Under the pieces are notes generated by a model. It ran no database searches and had not been told where the DNA came from. It saw only the letters and a list, made by a program, of their open reading frames with translations. Below, in pieces: positions 58,426-64,000 of a stretch of DNA of 64,000 bases. The translations under genes were made by a program, and so were the position numbers. The stretch's first letter is position 1. Every line of letters begins with the position of its first letter. This stretch comes from Zhengitettix transpicula. Taxonomy: Eukaryota; Arthropoda; Insecta; Orthoptera; Tetrigidae. The DNA lies in assembly GCA_037074705.1 (NCBI GenBank), contig CM073591.1, positions 90,500,032 to 90,564,031 on the forward strand, written 5' to 3'.

Positions 58426-59059
58426 TTTGTGTTATGTGCACGATATAATAAATTTAGTAGTTTATTTGAAATATATTATAGTGTATGTATCTGTTTTTAA
58501 AATAATTTACATGTTCCCTGTATTTTAATAAGCACCATCCCCTAATATTGATCCAGATCATTTAGTTCATGAGGCCATTCATCCAAATATTAAGGGGAAT
58601 ATTTTCAATTTGATCGTATAATTCATAGTTAAATATAAATTTTCCGTGCCTAGTGGTAAGTGCCAACAAAATGTGTTAAAGATACAGAAATTCTCTTTTG
58701 TCTTAATAAGTTACCTAACGATATCCCTAGTGTAGTTAATTTAATAATTTCGTGGGGAAGATTATTAATTTAATTTATCTTAATTATTTCAAATAATATT
58801 GGATTTTAATTATATATATTGATAACATATATTATTTGCAAAATAAGCTCTTTATTATAAGCATAAAACCTTATTGTCTGAAAGCTTTCTTTGAAACATA
58901 ATAATTATGTATTTAATATAATCTGGCAATTATCATTTGATAAATAAATTATCAATTCTTTCATAATATCAGAAAAATTTATTAATTGATTTAAAAACTT
59001 ATAGTAATGAGTTGCGTCCGATTAAAATTTTAACCAAAATTAATATTTCATCGAATTTA

Positions 59060-59061
<2 letters not shown>
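58426..59061. other. AT-rich filler
   Basis: No supported feature. Confidence 0.5.

Positions 59062-59099
<38 letters not shown>
59062..59099. repeat. (AT)n microsatellite
   Basis: TA run followed by a CATATATATGCATAC segment. Confidence 0.95.
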
Positions 59100-59102
<3 letters not shown>

Positions 59103-59133
59103 TATATATGCATACATTCAAAACTGCACATTA

Positions 59134-59165
59134 CCTCAAGAAATCCAAAAATTTTGGAAGAAACG
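59134..59165 (+). ncRNA. Hammerhead-like motif, single
   Basis: CCTCAAGA, AAT, CCAAAA, A, TTTTGG, AA, GAAACG: a 6-bp stem of different sequence from other copies. The downstream flank (CGTCGTAAAAACAGATTTTT...CATATTGGCTGAATT) matches locus 6. Confidence 0.45.
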
Positions 59166-59199
59166 TCGTAAAAACAGATTTTTGGGTTTAATCGAATAA

Positions 59200-60075
59200 G
59201 ACGTTTTACTGACATATTGGCTGAATTGCATATTTATTTGGCATAATTATATTAATCGCACCGCCATATAGCTATCAATGTGGACAGAGTATTATTTTGT
59301 ATTGAAAAGGGTAGCTGTCACTTTCCAAATTAAAGAAAATTTGTTATTTGAAGTACTTATTAGTCAAATCGTAATTGCAAATTGCATCTTATAATTATAA
59401 TTATAATTATAATAATTATAAAATATAATTAACAAATATGTTTTTATATACGTATTTAACAATCGCTATAACAATACCACCACAATCTATTCAACTGTTT
59501 AACCGTATATAATATGTAACCATAAAGCGATAGTTGAAATATTAATTTAGAATGCCTCTTGGACAGCCTGACGTCACGCTTCCTGGCGTAAGCTTTTATC
59601 TACAGTTGGTAACCTTAGTAAAAGTGACTCGTCTATACTTAATTCAAGATACGAGGCATGCGTATGAGGTGGACCGGTTGTCCTAACAGCGCCGATAAAA
59701 GCACATGGCATTAAATCATACTTGAACAAAGAACCACTTATTTATTTGAAGTAATAAATCATATCAATGTACCAGGTGTGCCATACGTCAAGCGACAGGT
59801 GAGATCATCAGGAAGCCATAAATTAACCAAAAGCTTTTAATTACATACAGGGAGATATGACAATATTAAAAATACGCCTTTTGAGGAAAGTTGCTCTGAC
59901 CAGGACTTGTCGTAACAGATCTACGTGACGATTGGAAGCACTCAGCCCGTCACCTGCTTCCAAGACAGCCTAACATACCTATAACATTCTATTTTACTAG
60001 TATTTCATAAACCCAAGTAAACTACGGCCATACAGAACTAGTCGGTTATGAGGGTCTTGGAAATTATTACCTTTT
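59200..60075. other. AT-rich then mixed unique sequence
   Basis: AT-rich to 59555; 59560-60000 is somewhat GC-richer (CTGACGTCACG near 59568 contains a CRE TGACGTCA). No gene recognised. Confidence 0.35.
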
Positions 60076-60079
60076 TTAA

Positions 60080-60605
60080 AAGGAACAGCCTACATGAGGG
60101 AATAATAAGAGGAATAAGGAAAAGTAGAAAGCGTAGACAGGCTATATATAGGGTAATTCACATAGTGGCAACTTCCATCTTATAGAATAGGAAAGGGACC
60201 GAAAAGGGGGATATGGTTTAAGGATACTACCCGACAATTTGCTTAAATTTGATGCAGGGAAACCCCTAGAAAAACCTGTATCAGGTATGTTGCGCATTTG
60301 GGACTTTTTCCACGCCGTTCCGATGGCGGGAGAGGGGTTTGCTGTGGGGTTTCAGCATTCCCATTACCGTGCCTTGATAAGTTAGGGGGCAGCTAGCCGA
60401 TTATTCCTACAGGAATAGCGGACAACTCTTACCGTATGCCCAAGGTCTGCGCCCGCAGAACATACACCTCTCAACACAGGCCGAGTTGCCTCGGCTTGTG
60501 GGAACCTTTGTTCAAATAGCCAGAGAGAGGAGAAGGCATCCCCAGAAACCTCTGGGGAGGTTCACCTGCGACAGAATACTCTCACAGGCTTCCTTGAATG
60601 GAGAA
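60080..60605 (-). mobile_element. Family A retroposon, long copy with 3'-end duplication
   Basis: T-rich start, CAGCCTACATGAGGG, a purine-rich patch, then a second partial start (GACAGGCTATATATAGGGTAA) leading into the usual body, ending GAATACTCTCACAGGCTTCCTTGAAT, which is the complete sense 5' end. Open frames within are incidental. Confidence 0.85.
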
Positions 60606-60849
60606 GGTAATCCACGTTGTTTATTTTCTTCTTATTTCACACCTCACCTGAGCGAGGACGAGGAGCCATGCCGTGCACGTAACAATTGTGAAAATAGTGA
60701 AACTGTCTAATTAGTAAATTTCTACATATAAGAAGTGCGTCTGTTAATAATAAGACAATCATAATAATAGTAATTCAAGAATACAGAGAAAGCTTTCACA
60801 TGCTCAAGCCCTAAAAGCCATGAAATTAAAATTGATTAAAGTATCACGA

Positions 60850-60965
60850 TGGAAAATTCTGGACTGGACCAGGAATCTAGCCCGTGACCTTCGCTTACCG
60901 GGACTGAGCTCTCCTTGTCGACTTCAGATCCGGTGCGAAATCCTCCATCCATTAGACCTAATTCA
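60850..60965 (-). mobile_element. tRNA-derived SINE, decayed
   Basis: Minus: GAGCTCAGTCCCGGTAAGCG, GGGCTAGATTCCTGG (decayed B box), then CCAGAATTTTCCAT matching the 51530-51640 body. Its upstream TTAGACCTAATTCAGG resembles the sequence upstream of that copy. Confidence 0.5.
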
Positions 60966-61247
60966 GGTTCACCTACAAATTCACTAAATCACAAATCTTA
61001 AATTGCCTAATTTATGGACCTCAACGAAGAATTGATTTTTAATGTAAATTTATAATGGATTTTAGAATTCTTAACTCAAGCTCAAGCCATATAGGGCACA
61101 AAACTAAACTGAAATGAATTACAAAAATACTCTGACCTTTATACAAACAATAAATTTTGATTTCTATTAAGTCAAAAATTAAAATTAATGAAATTATTAG
61201 ACTATAAATAATAAAACATTAAATTAGGGAAAAAAATTATTAAAAAA

Positions 61248-61278
61248 CGTTTCACCCTTGGATTAGGACCTACTTGAG
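61248..61278 (-). ncRNA. Hammerhead-like motif, single
   Basis: Minus: CTCAAGTAG, GTCCT, AATCC, AAGGGT, GAAACG. Partial stem. Confidence 0.35.
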
Positions 61279-61594
61279 CTTTGGAAATTTCCATCAACAA
61301 CGTCTAAAACTTTATTAATAGATTACACAATGGAAAATTACATTTAAGAAAAACCAAAAAAAAAAGAAAAAAAACGGGTAATTAACTTCCGTTTAGTCAA
61401 ACCGAAACATCATCAATTCAATAACTTCTTATTGAATCTCAATAAGATTTATCATTAATTGTTGTTATGATGGTAAAACTTTTCAATTTATGTTTAATTT
61501 TTTACAAAAACAATTATATACATATAAATACTATACCTTTAATTGTTAAATTACAAATTATGGACATTAATGGGCATTAATAATAAATAATATA

Positions 61595-61649
<55 letters not shown>

Positions 61650-62085
61650 ATATATATATAATATATAGGTAATTCAATGTTTAATAACGTAACCGTTTTC
61701 TTAACATTACTTTATTTCATTGTACACGTCATTCAAGTTCGACCTTTGGTGGCTGGTAATCAACAGTATTTTAATATGCAATGAATATAAAGTGAACGAA
61801 GACTTTTGATTTGATTTTGTGACTGCGATAAATTGTATTCGCATATATATTAATAGTTTTGTCTTTATATTCCTGTTTAAAGTCCACATAACACCCGAAA
61901 TTTATTGATTAAAGGTTGCGTAACTTTGGGCTGTCAATTTCTCCAGATTTACTTAATTTCTTAACTATTTCGGCATTTAAGGAAAATAGTTACTTTCTCG
62001 AGAATTTCTAACTGTACACTCAGCGATCAGGAAGGGGAAATGTGGTTGGGGGGGGGGAAAGGGGGCATCTGTTGCTCTATATAGG
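61279..62085. other. AT-rich filler with microsatellite
   Basis: Contains (AT)n with ATGTGTGTAT interruption at 61590-61667 and a GGGGGGGGGG...GGGGG tract near 62048-62065. Confidence 0.5.
61590..61667. repeat. (AT)n microsatellite
   Basis: TA runs with one GTGTG interruption. Confidence 0.95.
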
Positions 62086-62090
62086 TTTGT

Positions 62091-62150
62091 CCGCACATAG
62101 CACGGCCGCACATAGCACGGCCACACATGGCACGGCCACACATAACACGG
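62091..62150. repeat. 15-bp minisatellite, four units
   Basis: Units CCGCACATAGCACGG (twice), CCACACATGGCACGG and CCACACATAACACGG, head to tail. Confidence 0.9.
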
Positions 62151-62289
62151 CCCTATTCTGAGTAGGTCGATGGATGGAAATTTAAACAGGGAATTGAAGA
62201 TATTAATCATCAAAAAGAGTATCGAGCTAAAAGGAGACTACGTTGAGAAATAAATATACTATTCACACATTTTTTTAATAATCTTTGAT

Positions 62290-62720
62290 AGTTCGGGTGC
62301 TTCCGAGACTACCGTCGTAATACGGAAATTCGTGTAAATGTACTATTCGAGAAGCATCGCCGCGCCGGTCACGATCACGATTTATACTTTACCCTCCGAA
62401 AAACATATTCATGTTTCATCATTTGTTGAGTAAGATCTGAGCGCTGTTAGGAATTGAAAGCGAGCCCTCTACGTTAAGTGAGAAGACAGAGTCTATAGCG
62501 GAGTACGTCCTTGAAGAGGAAGCTACCGTCGCGGTGTGCAGAAGATGGAATCGCAGTTCTCTGAAGGTCGCAGCTCACCTGATGGTTATTCATATGACCC
62601 AGTTGTTTCGTCGCCCCTCTGCTCCCTCTCGCATAACTTCCGTCGAACGCAAGCTGTACTGTATGGTTTCGCGTCGGCCTTTCAACATTATGCTGAAAAT
62701 TAACATTTCAAAAGCGGGGC
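62290..62720. other. GC-richer unique island
   Basis: About 420 bp of raised G+C with CGCCGCGCCGGTCACGATCA and GTCGCCCCTCTGCTCCCTC; one 63-codon frame without domains. Candidate regulatory DNA. Confidence 0.4.
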
Positions 62721-63425
62721 GTTGATTAATTGGACGGAAATTCATTAATTAATGCTAGTTAAATGTAAAAAAAGGGGAATTTTAAAACGACGTGTGGTGT
62801 AATATAGGCACACCTCTATTGCTATGTCTCTGATGTTTTACAAACCGAAATTCCCCATGTAAATGCTATTTTTCAAAACTAAATATCGAAAATCTCGATA
62901 TTTGTTTGTAATTTTCTGTTTCTTCCTTTCTTTCTACGACATATATTTTATGAATATTTTTTTAAGGGTTACGGTGAGTAAATTCCAACTTACACATACA
63001 TACTAATAATAATAATTAATATTCTGTAAGATGTAATAAATAAAAATTAACACTATATATTTATCGAGAAGAAATTTAGAAATAATGTAACCTACGTACC
63101 TAAACGACACTTTTTTCGTTCATATAAACCCGCACTTACATAATTTTGCTCAAAAAACTGATTAATTTCGTTTCCAGAGTGATTACCTACGTAAGCTATT
63201 TATAAGTAAAAAAAAGCTTCCTTTAGTCTTTCACTTCCCGTACCCTCTCATTTTTGAGTGACGCCTTATTCGCTTTACTTAATTTCTTACTGTTAACTAA
63301 GAAAAAGTGTTGAGAATATAAAATATTCGTCTTTAAAGAGTATGGCTGTCAAATACTAATTATTTAAAAAATCAATTAAAGGACACATTCATTCTCAAAA
63401 TGAAAAAAATTACGACGGATTGAAA
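62721..63425. other. AT-rich filler
   Basis: No supported feature. Confidence 0.5.
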
Positions 63426-63429
63426 GTTA

Positions 63430-63665
63430 ATAATGAGATAGGGAAATTCAGACAAAAGAAGTGATTATATAAATATCACACAACGTTTCTTGTTCCTTTC
63501 GTCAGCTGCAGAAGAAAACGCAAGAGTCTAGAGCGACACAATTGCACTAGTCAGTTGACAAAACTCGAATTGTGCAGTTGTGTCTCTCTTGGTTCTTGCG
63601 TTTTTTTTCTGAGCCTGACGAAAGAAACAAGGATTCCAGAAATGTTGTGTTATTTTTGTTATCAT
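63430..63665. repeat. Inverted pair of hammerhead-like motifs (locus 7)
   Basis: Left arm CAGACAAAAGAAGTGATTAT...CACACAACG mirrors right arm TGTTGTGTTATTTTTGTTATC...TTTTGTCTG; the interior GCAAGAGTC...GACACAATTGCAC also recurs inverted. Minus motif 63484-63505 has lost half its stem; plus motif 63615-63644 reads CTGACGA, AA, GAAA, CAAGGA, TTCC, A, GAAATG. Confidence 0.65.
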
Positions 63666-63744
63666 TTTTTTTGTCTGTATTTCGATAATTTTCTTATTAA
63701 CAACATTCCTTCGCAGTGTGAATTTTACAAAAAAAATTTCCTCT

Positions 63745-63915
63745 GATTGAACTTCCTGCTACATAGGACAAACTAAAAGATCACTAAATACCCTAATCAA
63801 AGAACTTATGTCCAATATCAAACTTCACATTGATACATAATCTGTAGTCTCCAAAAATCACATTATATCAAAACATTCTTTTGAACGGAAAAATGCTAAG
63901 ATTTTTTTTACACCA
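63745..63915 (+). pseudogene. Penelope-like GIY-YIG endonuclease relic
   Basis: Plus-strand frame reads SCYIGQTKRSLNTLIKEL, then IKLHIDT, a stop, then SVVSKNHIISKHSFERKNAK. This fits the C-terminal GIY-YIG endonuclease of Penelope-like retroelements, with the YIGQT.R.L..R..EH pattern (Arg replaced by Leu) and the later H.....H.F.....K segment. The GIY half lies upstream and is not clear. It sits just right of hammerhead-like locus 7, which supports assigning those motifs to Penelope-like elements. Confidence 0.7.
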
Positions 63916-63961
63916 TTTATTCTAACATCTTTATGTTTTTCTTCTAATAAATAAAATTGGA

Positions 63962-64000
63962 CGTTTGTGAGTATGTTCCACATATAAATTTAAACGCATG
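63962..64000 (-). repeat. Family B fragment at right edge
   Basis: TTGTGAGTATGTTCCACATA matches TCGTGAGTATGTTCCAAATA at the left end of copy 3; it continues beyond the window. Confidence 0.45.

Overview
The window looks like nuclear DNA from an arthropod, most likely an insect with a large, AT-rich, repeat-laden genome. The base composition is roughly two-thirds A+T by eye. There are many (AT)n tracts, decayed Tc1, mariner, Jockey-type, CR1-type and Penelope-like elements, tRNA-derived SINEs, and eukaryotic splice-site and poly(A) signals. No bacterial gene organisation is visible. The order cannot be fixed from the sequence; a cockroach- or termite-like genome is only a guess. No complete protein-coding gene is visible, so the window is probably intergenic DNA or large introns.

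Layout: 0-7 kb has a Tc1-like transposase relic at the left edge, a solo-LTR-like element (1786-2411) and a mariner relic near 5.2 kb. 7.8-9.2 kb has two inverted repeats carrying Penelope-type hammerhead-like motifs. 10-17 kb alternates AT-rich filler with GC-richer unique islands and one dimeric repeat (family B). At 17.5-18.3 kb there is a possible TATA/CRE promoter and first exon with a 24-residue hydrophobic micro-ORF. 18.3-27 kb holds family A retroposons, a second family B copy and a 5'-truncated Jockey-type RT (21.4-22.6 kb). 27.6-30.84 kb is a tandem array of about twelve decayed tRNA-Cys-like units, period about 127-141 bp, split by four later insertions: two family A copies, a SINE and a Jockey fragment. 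32.8-36.8 kb holds two more hammerhead-like inverted pairs, a minus-strand relic of a repeated arthropod protein family, and the best exon candidate (35305-35565, with a poly(A) signal about 100 bp downstream). 36.9-44.3 kb has GC islands, a palindrome with a hammerhead-like core and a CR1-like fragment with family A nested in it. 45.0-47.1 kb has three LTR-like pieces abutting (AT)n tracts. 49.2-49.7 kb has a minus-strand open frame of about 190 codons broken by one stop. 51-64 kb holds tRNA-derived SINEs, GC islands, palindromes, further hammerhead-like motifs, family B, family A, and a Penelope GIY-YIG relic near the right edge.

Two systems stand out. The first is a dispersed set of short stem motifs of the form CTGANGA...stem...GAAACG, matching the hammerhead ribozyme core known from Penelope-like elements. 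Stem bases differ between copies but stay paired, and seven loci carry them in inverted pairs. The second is the tRNA-Cys-like array, which records the order of several retroposon insertions. The GC-richer unique islands recurring every few kilobases may be conserved regulatory DNA of a neighbouring gene, but this cannot be tested without other genomes.
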